Assembly: GCA_023213395.1 (NCBI GenBank)
Contig: CM041465.1
Span: forward strand, 163,253,741-163,317,740
Reading direction: 5' to 3'
DNA: 64,000 nt
From: Cycas panzhihuaensis
Lineage: Eukaryota > Cycadophyta
Position numbers and translations under genes: made by a program. This document shows, one piece after another, positions 50,813 through 61,315 of this stretch. Numbering within the stretch: position 1 is the stretch's first letter; each line of letters begins with the position of its first letter. Below the pieces are notes generated by a model, which did not search any database, was not told the DNA's origin, and saw nothing but the letters and a program-made list of their open reading frames with translations.

Positions 50813-52830
50813 CCCTAACCTCCCCCCAAAAGCCACAAGGCAGTGAGGGCAAGGCTAAGGAAGATGGCTGGAAATAGCAACAAGGAGGTGAAGAGGAGCC
50901 GAGGAAGACCTATGGTGAACTGGGATGCTATGAAGAGCAAACTGGGCTGCCGGGAAAAGAGTTAGACGGGGACAAGCGGTTGGGACTTACGTAAGTTACC
51001 CAGACCTAAGCCTAAGCCCTCAAACCAGTGTTGCAACGTGTGACAATGCTGATTTCAGTGGCTAAGAGGGGGCCAACAAACCCTTGTTTGAGTGCTAAGG
51101 ACAGCACAAAGCAAGAGGGAAGATTTGGGGGACTTAAAGCCACTTGAGGAGCGTGGAAGGTGGTGCAGAATCCACCCAGCTCCTTCCCAAACCCTATGTC
51201 AACCCTCAGTACTGCTACCTTGAGCAACAAACGCAGGTGAGAGGCACTATAATAGAGGTAGAATAGCCCAATGCAAAGAGGAAAATAACCCTCACAAAGA
51301 CAAGCAAGAAACAAGCAAGATAGGGCATCAATAACACAAGAGAAACAACTCAAATCAATAAATACCTAAATGGAAGAAGAGAGGTGCTTACCTCAGCTAA
51401 GGGCTAGTAAGGAGAGGCTAAGAAATCAGCCCAGAACTGTGGTGTAGGAGGTTTGGGGCCCTACTAATGAAGTTGGAGGGAGAACACCTGCACTTGGAAC
51501 ACTTGAAGACTGCTCGAGGCAAGAATCTACTGAAATCTCTCTAAGGGGCCCTCTCCAAGGTGTGTGAGGGGTTGGGAAGATGTCCTAGCCACACCAAAGG
51601 AGAGCTGGGTATTGTAGGAGAGATGTAGGTCCTATGGTAGTAGCAGGGAAGCAGAGAAGAGTAGAGCATAGCGTTGTTTCCTTGAGGAGTAATCCAAAAA
51701 GTGAGCCAAAAGTCATAAAAAATGAGTAGATCATGCCTTAAGTACCCAACCCAAACCCTAAAGCAAGTGATTAGGGCATGGTTGGGAGCGAGTTAAGTCA
51801 CGAGACACATGGTAGTTTCACAATAAATGCGAAATTGCCATGACAAATTTTAAAAAATGAGTTAGAACAGTCATACCACCACAAAATCTGTGGTACTGTG
51901 GATATTCCGGCGGTACCACAAAAATCTCGGCGGTATAAACTTAGAGATAAAAATGTGCCCGCCGCCTAGCCTAGGTCGGTATGACAAAAAGAGCCAATAG
52001 GGGGCTGAGACACCTACCCAGGGGTAAACGAGCCAACAAACGAGTCCAAAAGAGCAGAAATAGGGCTCGAAATGGTGTGGCAAGTCAACCAAACGATGAC
52101 AGGTCATCACACGGGCAGAGGTGGTGCACGCCAAGTGGATCCTGGAGAAAGGAGGGCAGATGCAGGAAGTGAAGTGGCCACCAGGGTGCCACACTCACTG
52201 GGAGTGTGCCCTTGCTATAGTCGTCATAGGCTAAAATAAGTGTAGACGAAGATAAAGTTGCCTACAAAGCCATACACATGCAGACATGCAAGCAAACACT
52301 CATCAAATGAAAGCGATGATAAGGTGAGAAACATACCTACACTTACCTGAGTTGGTGATTCTGTATCCATTTCTAAAAGCCGGGAAACACTGCCTCCTTG
52401 GCAGCAGAGCCTCACCGCTCGGAAGCCTGGTGCGATAGCGAATGCTGGCAACACAATTATCAGTAGCATATATGTATATAGATATATCAATCAAGATCAT
52501 AATAGTAGGCAAGGGTGCCAGCGAGTGTCATGGCAGAACGCGTGGATACGAAAGCGGCGGTGGAGACACATAGGGGCTACCTATGAGCCACCTGAAAACT
52601 AAGTGGAAGAATGAAGAAGGTGAGGGGGCTGCCCCCACCATAAAAGATGTAGAAAGACATGCATAATCAAGTGAAGAGTAAGCAAAGGGTAGGCACCATA
52701 GTTTTACCTCATTAGTAACTAGGTTTCGGAGGTGCGAACGAGTCGCAAAGCAAAGTGATAGATGACCTGGGGCTTAGGTGACGGGAAGGCCAGACAAGCC
52801 TCAGGGATAGTCAGCAAGAAGAGGGAGGCG
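50813..52830 (-). other. 3' untranslated region of the Tat-type element
   Basis: No long open frame with a recognisable domain was found between the aRNH domain and the putative LTR. The stretch 52,335-52,830 is shared with both arms of the 15-25 kb inverted repeat. At 51,870-51,945 two copies of an imperfectly palindromic TACCAC-ACAAAATCT-GGTA motif occur in tandem. Confidence 0.5.
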
Positions 52831-52839
52831 GCGCTCAAG

Positions 52840-53268
52840 GATGAGGCGAATGAGACTATCTGCCTCAACGTTGAGGGCCCGAAGGATATGCTAGATATCG
52901 ACGGAAGAGAAGCGGGCTAGGAGGGATTTGGCAGCAGAAGTAAGAGTCCTCAAGTGAGGGCATCGCACCTAGTAAACCTGGGTGAGATGAGACACCACAA
53001 CTTGAGAGTTACAAAGCAAAATGATGGATCCGTAATGGAAACAGAGGGCGTCAGTAAGGGCTTCAATAACAGCTGTATATTCAGCTTTATTGTTAGTAGC
53101 CTCTAAGAGGAAGATCCTAGAGCAGAGGAGATCATATCCAGAGGGGCTACGGAGGATCCATGCAGTGACAGAAGGTCCAGGATTACCGCGGCTTCTGCCG
53201 TCGGTAAAGATGTAGATGGACATAGGTGACACAAAATCCTGGCAGTCAATAGATAATGAAAGCAACAC
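52840..53268 (-). pseudogene. archaeal-type RNase H domain at the 3' end of the element
   Basis: The open frame 53,268-52,969 reads YIFTDGRSRGNPGPSVTAWI, then LEATNNKAEYTAVIEALTDA, LLCNSQVVVSHLT; beyond one stop it continues CPHLRTLTSAAKSLL and ALNVEADSLIRLILE to about 52,840. These are the four aRNH signature blocks: D in FTDG, E in KAEYTAVIEAL, D changed to N in CNSQVV, and D in EADSL. The related scraps at 15.35 and 25.05 kb keep that third Asp. In known Tat elements the domain aids RNA-strand removal; here it lies beyond integrase and the opposite-strand gene, not next to RT. Confidence 0.85.
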
Positions 53269-53740
53269 TCAAAAGGCAGGAAAAAAATGGCTGTGAAGGG
53301 TAGGAGGACCTAGCAATGAGGTTACCTAGGGTGAGAGCAAGCAATCCGATCACCGGTAGGGAGTGGTCGGAAGAAAAAGCCTCCTGGGGCGCCAAAAGGT
53401 CACTTCGGAAAGCGAAACATGCCTCTAGGCAGGGGAGCATTCCTTTTGGGGACCCCAAGAGCGAGAAAGGGCTGCAGAAACGAGTCCAGGGTGACAAAAT
53501 GAGCTAAATGAGTATAAACTCAGGCATGTGTAGGAGTAGCACGTAAAACGATGCAGAAGGGCCCTAACAAAAGTGCGATAATGAGGCACCATAAATGCCC
53601 TTGCAAGGGGGGGCAGAAAGGGCATCAATAGAGCACAATGGGCGATAGGGCCAGAAGGCAAAGGCAAGTAGGGGGACGGGACGATCCCAACAGCTGTCGC
53701 GGGGCCAAAAACGGAGGAAGTGCCTGTTGGGCCCCCCGCC

Positions 53741-53750
53741 TATATAAGGA
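53741..53750 (+). promoter_or_regulatory. TATA box for the opposite-strand gene
   Basis: TATATAAGGA in a GC-rich surrounding (GCCCCCCGCC just before it), pointing along the plus strand, i.e. against the retrotransposon genes. A start site about 30 bases downstream would give a leader of roughly 500 bases before the ATG at 54,280. The leader contains a 113-residue open stretch that begins upstream of the TATA box and is not thought to be coding. Confidence 0.6.
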
Positions 53751-54185
53751 AATCAAATGGGAAAATGGATTCATTTTCACCGGCTCTCGTATGAAACCAG
53801 AGCCATTCCCTTATGCAGCAGAGCGCCACCCAACTTTGGAAGCACGCAGAGAGGGATCAGACCGTTGGATCGGGGAGCAGAGAGAGCCAGCGGGATCGAT
53901 AGGACGAGATGACGACAGTGAGACTGGATCCAGTGAGTGGATATCACTAAACCCAACCCGTTTTGAAGTTCGAAGTTAATTGGTTTTTTAAGGTTTTCTA
54001 TGTGATTTTAGTGCCCCTTATGGGTAATCAAAGGTCTCTCAGAGTCTGAATCAGACCCAGAAAGAGGCGAGGACCTAGGCATTAGGGAGCCCTGGTCCCG
54101 GTGGGCCCCATGGGGTCCACCAGCAGAATTTTATTTTATTTTTCGGGGCAGAAATCCCCCCTTTTAGGGGATTGCCATTCGTACT

Positions 54186-54219
54186 GCAGTAATGATCGCG
54201 GTGCCGTGATCATTACCGC
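54186..54219. repeat. 34-bp palindrome in the leader of the opposite-strand gene
   Basis: Two 16-base arms (GCAGTAATGATCGCGG and its partner) around a two-base loop, with two mismatched pairs, both transitions. It may fold as a hairpin in RNA or serve as a symmetric protein-binding site. Confidence 0.88.
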
Positions 54220-54240
54220 GAGACCTGATCGCTGTGGGGC

Positions 54241-54278
54241 CTGTGCCAAACCTAGCGATACCGCTAAGTTTGGCACAG
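54241..54278. repeat. 38-bp palindrome directly before the start codon
   Basis: Two 19-base arms (starting CTGTGCCAAAC) with no loop, 17 of 19 pairs matching and both mismatches transitions. It ends one base before the proposed ATG at 54,280. Confidence 0.92.
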
Positions 54279-54279
54279 T

Positions 54280-56306
54280 ATGAAGGCAGAAAAAGACAAA
54301 AATAGATACAAGGGCCAAGAGAGCCCCAAATCTTAGGTAGAGAGAGTTTTGAGAGAGTGAGGGATGGTAGTGACTGATGTGAAGCTAACTTGGATTATTT
54401 TTTGGTGTGAACAGGCTGTCACTGCAGTGGATAATCGTGAGAACGTGGGTATGGCCATGTTGAGCTACATGGAGATGGCATCATAGGAGGACAAAGAGAT
54501 CCTGTAGAGGTGTGGCCTATACAAGGTCCTCAAGACACCTCAGTATGTATCATATCAGAGGTTGTTGGTCGACATAGTATCCCATTGGGATAGGAGGAGA
54601 TATGTGTTCCACCTACCACAAGTAGGTGATGTGATGGTCACACTGAGAGATATCTAGCAGATACTGGGAGTTCCGACGATAGGGAGGCTGGTGAGACTAG
54701 GGACGCTGCCTAACACTGAGGCAAAGACACAGGAGGCGACCTGTTCTTCACAGAGCGGCGGATGGGAGTGGAGGGAGCCCCTTCCGCATCAGCATTTGAT
54801 GTCAGGGATTCCTCGAGTGAGGAAGTTAGTTACATTATGCATTCTGTTCTAGATTTCTTGGAAGCAGAACTATAGGGAGATACCGGGTGGCTAGTTGGAT
54901 GCAGTTCGCCGCTGCGAAGCCAGCAAGAGGATGGATTGGATGACCCTGATAGTGGCGAACCTCGTTGCCTAGCTAGACACTATCAAGATGACCGGTAGAG
55001 GTGGGTTGTCATACAGTACACTGCTACAGTGTTAGTTTTTTGATCATTTTGCAGCAGTGGCACCAGCGAGGGGACCACACCCCATCACAAAGCGGGCCCC
55101 GATGGTCCACAGGTGGCAAACTTGGCTGAGAGGGATAGAGGACAGGGCCCGTGTTTGACGCTCGGTGGAGGCTATATCACTAGACCTCCTCACCCTGCCA
55201 GACTACATAGCAGAGCCTTATAGGGCAGTGAGGTGGGATAGTGACGACGAGGTGGGTAGAGCAGGAGTGCCCACAGGTGATGATGGCAGAGATGATGGAG
55301 ATGATGGGGCTGGCCCTCACGACCTGTAGGGGTGGCAGGTCCCTAAGGGATAGCAGGAGGTATAGAGGGTCCATTCGGAGCTACCAGAGGAGAGGTAGGC
55401 CCGTCAGGAGCATAGGACGAGAGTAGGGGACCCGTGATTAGGGCCCGTAGGCTGTGGATCGTGATGGGATCTGTAGGGATGAGAGCTGAGCCCGCCCCTA
55501 CGAGGAAGGAGGCCCAGGCAGAGGGGATGCTAGAGGACGAGGCACCCGCAGCTGGCAGAGAGCTAGAAGGGGAGGATGCTGCATGACCAGAGGAGCCGGG
55601 GGCCACAGCAGGTGAGACCAAACCTTTTCTAGAGTCGTTTGGCATCTAGATAGATGTTTGATTTGATTATGGTATATGGTAAGATGTCTACTGGCACATG
55701 GCATGTTACATTGGCAGGTGTAGTGGAGATTAGGAGACTGATAGAGGCTGTGGTAAGGGAGATATTCCCTCAGGTGTATGCAGAGGGGCAACTGCCCATC
55801 TAGGCAGGAGATGAGCCTAGAGCAGCAGGTGCCTACACAGAGGCATTTGCCCTGTTGGTGAGGGCAAGGGACATATGGGCTACAGAGTCCTAAGAGCACG
55901 TGGCATCCCAGGGATAGCTGCAGTAGGAGAGGGATGATGCGAGACGCGAGAGGGACGAGCTACGTGGGCAGGTGCAGGCTCTAGAGGCACAGGGTGGAGC
56001 AGGCGGAGATACCGAGAGCAGGACCCAGCTAGCGGTAATCACAGAGCGTCTTAGGGTGACATAGGAGGCACTACGGGGAGAGAGGGATCGTATCCAAGCC
56101 CGATACGAATAGCTGGTAGCGTAGATGATGTTGAGGTCGAGCAAGAGCAGGACGCATATCCACATGGTAGCGACGACCGCGAGATGACCGCGAGACGAGG
56201 AGAGTGAGGCGGGCAGCTCGCGGAGGCCTAGGAGGAGCCTTAGAGGCATGTGGTCCCCAGGAGAGGGATCACAGAGACCAGGAGATGGTACCCCAGGAGC
56301 AGGGTA
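54280..56306 (+). pseudogene. spliced plant mobile domain gene on the opposite strand, decayed
   Basis: The gene runs against the element's own genes. Exon 1 (54,280-54,336) is 19 codons. Intron 1 (54,337-54,414) has GTAGAG, a GCTAAC branch site at 54,384 and ends AACAG. Exon 2 (54,415-55,611) encodes a PMD-like domain with RRRYVFHLPQVGDVMVTLRD and ILGVPTIGR. Intron 2 (55,612-55,717) runs from GTGAGA to TTGGCAG; removing it joins the frame inside a Gly codon. Exon 3 (from 55,718) encodes a charged, probable coiled-coil tail (RDDARRERDELRGQVQALEA). Roughly 20 in-frame stops are TAG or TGA with one TAA, mostly where CAG or CGA fits, and there is one frame change near 55,380-55,430. PMD proteins in plants act in gene silencing and are often carried by transposons; the role here is unknown. 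The 3' end is approximate. Confidence 0.7.
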
Positions 56307-56984
56307 GTAGTAGAGTAGGAGATGCACATATGATCTAGACAGGGGAAAGCGCGGGCCTCTAGGGGGTCATATATAGGACCATATGATTGTACCCCCCCTG
56401 CAAGGACACCGGCTTCCCAGATGTATGATGTGACATGATTTTTGGATGTGTATATATATATGGGGTAAGTGAAACCCCATTTGGATATGAGATGCTGTGT
56501 ATGATGTATCATGTGTGGATGACATGTATATTTATTTTATTAGTTGTAAATGTTATGTTGTAGATATTTTATGTTATGAATATTTTATTGTATGATGCAC
56601 ATGTTTCCTTCCATATATGGCTATATGTCTAACATGAGCACACACACATGTCATGAGTGAAGACAACAGAGAGGTGTGAGATTAGAGGATAGAGTGGCAT
56701 ACACATCTACGGAAGAGCATAGTAGAATATGCGAAGGAAAAGACAGGCAGAAAAGAGGAGCGACGATGCTCCCAAGCGTCTTCTTGATTAGGGAATACCC
56801 AAATAAGACGACAAAAGTTCCCGAGAGGGTACGGGAACGTGGGTTCTGCCGAAGGAACTGGAAAGAAGAAGAGGGATCCATCTTAAATTGCCATTCTACC
56901 CATGGTTGGGAAGAATGGGGACAACCTAAGATGGTAGTTTAGGCTCATTTCGGAGTAGGGTGAAGAGATCACCGAAAGATCACG
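56307..56984. other. spacer between opposite-strand gene and integrase end
   Basis: The two genes converge here. No domain was recognised. A TATATATATGGGG segment near 56,451 lies beyond the gene end. Open stretches on both strands are short and unsupported. Confidence 0.4.
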
Positions 56985-58119
56985 CGTAAAACTTCTTAAG
57001 AAATTTCCCATTAACAGCTTTCTCGAATTCAAGCCCTTCTAGGGTCGCTATCCTATAAGCACTATTATCGAGGGATTCGATAATGACGAAAGGACCAACC
57101 CATCAGGGTTTGAATTTGGTCAAGCGATCATGGAGATACTCGAGTTTGAGGACATGGTCCCTAGGAAACAAAGGGCGAGAACAAAGATGTTTATCGTAGG
57201 CCCTTTATGAGCGAGCTTTGGATACTAGGTTAGCCTGATAGACGGCTAAGCCTCTCTCATCCAAAGCTTCGAGGTCCAGTAGGCTAGCTTGGCAGATCGA
57301 CTCTTCGTCGATGAAACCTCGAAGGGAGACTCGCAAGGAAGGAATCTCTACCTCCAGCGGGAGTACCGCCTCAGTACCGTAGACTAGGGAGAATGGGGTC
57401 ATTCCCGTGGCAGAACAAATAGAGGTGCGATAAGCCCACAAGGTGGAGGGAAACTGAAGGTGCTAATCCTTTTGGGATTGAGCAACGATTTTCTTAAGAA
57501 TGTTGACGAGAGTCTTATTGAAAGACTCCACTTAGCCATTTGCCTGAGGGTAGTAAGGGGAGGAAGTCTTGTAAGAAAATTTGAACTTCTCACAAAGCTC
57601 ATCCATCTCCTTATTACAGAAAAGAGTTCTGTTGTCAGTGATTAGGACGTCCGGAATCCCAAAATGGCAAATGATGTGCTGGTAAATGGATGTGGCAATC
57701 GTTTTACCAGGGGTAGTGATCAAGGGAATGGCCTCTACCCATTTAGTAAAATACTCCGTGGCAGTCAAGATAAACTTGTGCTGCAACGATGAAGGTGGGG
57801 AGATAGCCCCAATGAGGTCTAGTCCCCACTGAGTAAAAGGCCATGGTGAAACAATGGGATGCAGGGCCTTGGAAGGCACATGGGAAATGTTGGCATGTTC
57901 CTGACATCACCGGTATTTTAGAGCAAAGGCATGAGTGTCCTTAAAGAGGGACGACCAGAAACAACCCATGCGAAGGATCCTCTGAGCCATAGACTGGCCC
58001 CCAAAGTGACCTCCATAAATACCGTGGTGGCATTCGTGAAGCACCTGGTCAGCTTTGTCGATAGTGACGCAGCGAAGGAGGATCCCATCGAAGGACCTCT
58101 TGTACAATACCTCATCCAC
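56985..58119 (-). pseudogene. integrase of the Tat-type element
   Basis: The zinc-finger part lies in 58,119-57,907 (HECHHGIYGGHFGGQSMAQR). The catalytic core lies in 57,879-57,532 (WGLDLIGAISPP with the first Asp, TEYFTKWVEAIPL, LITDNRTLFCNKE with the second Asp), and after a stop VESFNKTLVNILKKI with the Glu (near 57,530-57,490). Then [20 protein letters not shown] and [11 protein letters not shown] (57,441-57,205), and the C-terminal WVGPFVIIESLDNSAYRI and FEKAVNGKFLKKFY (near 57,100-56,990). All three acidic residues are present. Stops at NG*VESF and KD*HLQ look like CAA and CAG decay. Confidence 0.9.
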
Positions 58120-58143
58120 GAGGAGGTATTACCTGGCAGAAGT

Positions 58144-58890
58144 CTAGATACGAGATCTAACTTTGCTACTAGTGTCGGGGTGATATTGCTGCTGTGTAAG
58201 ATACCGCACTATGTCACCATACCACTCATCATCGACGAGTGGATGGGGAGAGGCTCCCTGAATCGTCAAGATAGACTCATCGAGGAGAGAGTCATCAACG
58301 GGAGCACCAAAGGAGTTAGGGATAGGGGCGTTTGCGAGTTGCTCGGCCGCTATCATTCCCTTCTTTAATTTCCAGTTAATGATATAGAGGTCAAATTCTT
58401 GAAATAAGACGGCCCAATGACCAGCCCTACCCATCAAATCTGAACGAGTTAGCAAGTATCGCAAGGGATCGGATTGAACGATCACCTTAGTGGTGTTGCC
58501 GAGTAAGTAGTGTCTGAACTTCTTGGTCGCATGGACCAAGGAGAGGCACTCCTTCTTGGTGGGGGAATAGTTAAGCTCAGCAGCCATGAGGGTAGGACTG
58601 ATGAAATATATAGCTCTCTTGGTTCCCGAGTCATCCTCCTGAGCTAGCATAGCGCCCAAGGATTCGTCAGTCGCTGAGGTGTATAGGACGAAGGGCCTAT
58701 CGAATCGAGGCAGTACCAACATAGGAGCAGAAGCTAGGGCTTCCTTAAGTCCTTCGAAGGCCTTTTGGGTCTTGTCAGACCAAGTAAAATGAGCTCCCTT
58801 CTTCAATAGGTTCGTGAGGGGTTTAGCGCTCACATCGAAGTCGGCTAAGAAGCGCCTAAGAAAACCAAGCCTCCCTAGAAACGACTTAAT
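58144..58890 (-). pseudogene. RNase H of the Tat-type element
   Basis: The open frame 58,833-58,144 begins FTWSDKTQKAFEGLKEALAS, followed by FVLYTSATDESLGAMLAQED (first Asp changed to Ser in YTSATD), NYSPTKKECLSLVHATKKFRHYL with the Glu, and VIVQSDPLRYLL with the Asp. It is joined to RT by a segment broken at TQ*QIKSFLGRLG (a probable CGA to TGA change near 58,895). The length of about 230 residues is normal. The position next to RT is the usual one; the second, aRNH-type domain is separate. Confidence 0.88.
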
Positions 58891-58893
58891 CTG

Positions 58894-59700
58894 TCATTGA
58901 GTTCTACTCGGTGGCATATCAAGGATTGCCCTGACCTTGTCAGGATCAATCTGAATTCCTTGTTTAGACACAAGGAAACCAAGGAGTTGACCCAAGGTAA
59001 TGACAAACACACACTTGAGCGGATTTAGACTGACATGATACTTGCGGCATCGTGAGAAGATGGCATGCAAGTCGGATGGGTGATGGGCCTTGATGCGGGA
59101 AAGACCCATCATATCGTCCATGAAGACCTCCAATGTGTTATCAATAAGGTCGTGGAAAATGAAATGCATGGCTCTTTGGTAAGTAGCACCTACATTCTTA
59201 AGGCCAAAGGGCATCACCTTATAGGCGAAGGTACCCCAAGGAGTAGTGAAGGTTGTCTTATGGCAGTCTTCGAGAGAAATTTGAATTTGGTTATAGCTGG
59301 AGAAGCCATCCATTAAGGACATAACTTCAAATCCGGTGGTGCAATCAATGATTTGATCGAGGAACGGTAACGGAAAATTGTCCTTAGGACAAGCATATTG
59401 ATATCGTGAAAGTCGACACATATATAGATTGCCCCGTTCTTTTTAGCAACGGGGGCAATGTTGGAGACCCACTTAGGATAGTCAATGGAAGTGATAAGCC
59501 CAGCGTCCAGGAGCTTCTTAACCTCCATCTTGACGGTGGCTGAGAGCTTCAGGTGAAGGGGACGCTGCTTCTGGTGCACAGGGCGGGCGCCAGGAATGGT
59601 GGTGAGGTTATGGGTGACAATGGAGGGGTCGATTCCCTTCATATCAACATAATCCCATGCAAACACGTCTCGGAACTCTTGGAATAGAAGGGAGTACTCC
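58894..59700 (-). pseudogene. reverse transcriptase of the Tat-type element
   Basis: RT starts near 59,560 with VKKLLDAGLITSIDYPKWVS and NIAPVAKKNG, then ICVDFHDIN. One base is missing near 59,398, after which the other frame (59,421-58,894) continues ACPKDNFPLPFLDQIID, MDGFSSYNQIQIS, TTPWGTFAYKVMPFGLKNVG, the catalytic VFMDDMMGLS (YVDD type) and LNPLKCVF. Apart from the frameshift the domain is open and complete. Confidence 0.92.
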
Positions 59701-60842
59701 CTTATCTCATCAGGGGAACATTCCAACCTAACTTTTATGACCTTGCCCGGGGCCAAGACTATGTCTTGGGTCACCCCCATGCACATGGCATTGCCCTCCT
59801 CGAAGTGGAGAGGGGCAAGGTCAATAGGAGGAGGAAGAATAGGAGATGGGATCGGATCGACAAGTGTGGATCTGATTACGAGGATCTTCTGGTGACCAAG
59901 CCTGTGGTGACCAGAAGGCAAGTTGGGCACAACACCCGCCAGATACTCAAGCAGGGCTTCATCATCCTCGAAGTAATCCACCCCATGGATGACCTTACTT
60001 CGAGTAGAGGAAGCACTGGAGGGAGTAAAAGCAATAGGACCATGATGGTCGTCGGGTTGCTCCACTTCCTCATGGGATTTAGAAGGAAAGCCAAGAAGAG
60101 GCTCCTTAGAATTAGCGAAAGGTAATTCTTCAAAGCTATTACCTATGGGGGGTAATGAAGAAGAAGAACTGACAATGGATAGGTCAACACGAGTGATGAC
60201 GTATGACATGCAAGGGTAGCTAGCCTCACCAACGAGAGGGATTCTAGACGGGGATCTAGAACGAGACGGGTGCAACCTACTGGTGTAGAGGAAAGAGACG
60301 GGATGAAGACAATCCTCGTCTTCATCGTGTGACTCGTCATCACTAAATGAAGCAAGGTACCCGTAACTCCCAACGCCAATAGGAGCGAACCGCGTAAGAC
60401 TAGGGGGAGAAGATGCAGGATCTTCTTCGGATGGGTTAGGTATACCAATAGAGCAAGTTGAGGCATACATGGAAGGACCTGGGTTTGCCGAACTGGTGGA
60501 ATGAGTTTGTTTGGTAAATGGGCATTTGCGGGGAATTACTCTCATCTGTCCGTCATGGACGAATTTAAGTTGTCCCCAAAGAGTCGAGCACATGGCCCCC
60601 ATTTGGTCGAGCCATGGGCAACCTAGAAGGAGGTTGTAGTCAATGTCAATGTCGAGGATGTTGGCAAGAACAGTCTTGCCCTCAAGGGTGAGCAAAATCG
60701 CGATAGATCCCAAAGGGGTCTTCTCGCTACTGTCATAACCTTGGCATCGCCATGGAACAGGTTCCAAGGTGGAGATACCAAGCTCTTGCATGACACGCAA
60801 GGGCATGGCATTGACAGAAGAACCGTTATCTACAATAGTTCT
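59700..60842 (-). pseudogene. protease and linker of the Tat-type element
   Basis: The active site VDNGSSVNAMPLRVMQ lies at about 60,842-60,790, with the catalytic Asp in DNGSS. The domain continues TLEGKTVLANILDI and YNLLLGCPWLDQMGA. A long low-complexity acidic and Ser/Pro-rich linker (60,460-59,780) follows before RT, as is common in this group. The frame stays open from 60,806 to 59,313, nearly 500 codons, which is remarkable in this window. Confidence 0.88.
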
Positions 60843-61315
60843 TCAGAGAGTACAATCGGGTGTATCGATAGTGATAGTGAATGGGAAGTTCCACTGACGT
60901 TCCCTTTCACCAGCGGGAGGAAGATCCTTAGGATCGAATGAGATAATGGGTCCACAACTTTAGGTGACGCCCAAAGCATGGACAGACGCATCACTCGATC
61001 CTAAAGCTTCCAGGAGGAGGGCCTGTTGCTCGGGATAACTCCTCAAAACGTCCATCAAGGACATTCCTGTGGCAACAGTATGAAGCTCGTCCACGATGGA
61101 GAAGGGCTTACCCTTTGTAGTAGGCTAGGTAAGTACCCTTTAGAAGTCGTAACGACCTGGGCGTATAGGAATAGCCTTGGGAAAGAGAGGTATTTCTGGA
61201 GGAAGGTTCTCCAGAAGAGGGTCGGAAGGAGCGGAAGAACAAGAAGCTCCGGCTGCTTCCTTAGCAGCTTGAGATCGCGTAAGGGCGTAGGAAGGAGTTG
61301 CTTCAAGCAATTGGA

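Noticed and set aside
55180-56327. Minus-strand Ser/Pro/Leu-rich open frames (for example 55,899-55,498)
   Set aside because: They lie opposite the exons of the plus-strand gene, whose domain content and splice sites fit better.
57931-58368. Plus-strand open frame of 145 residues opposite integrase and RNase H
   Set aside because: It is antisense to well-supported pol domains and shows no domain of its own.
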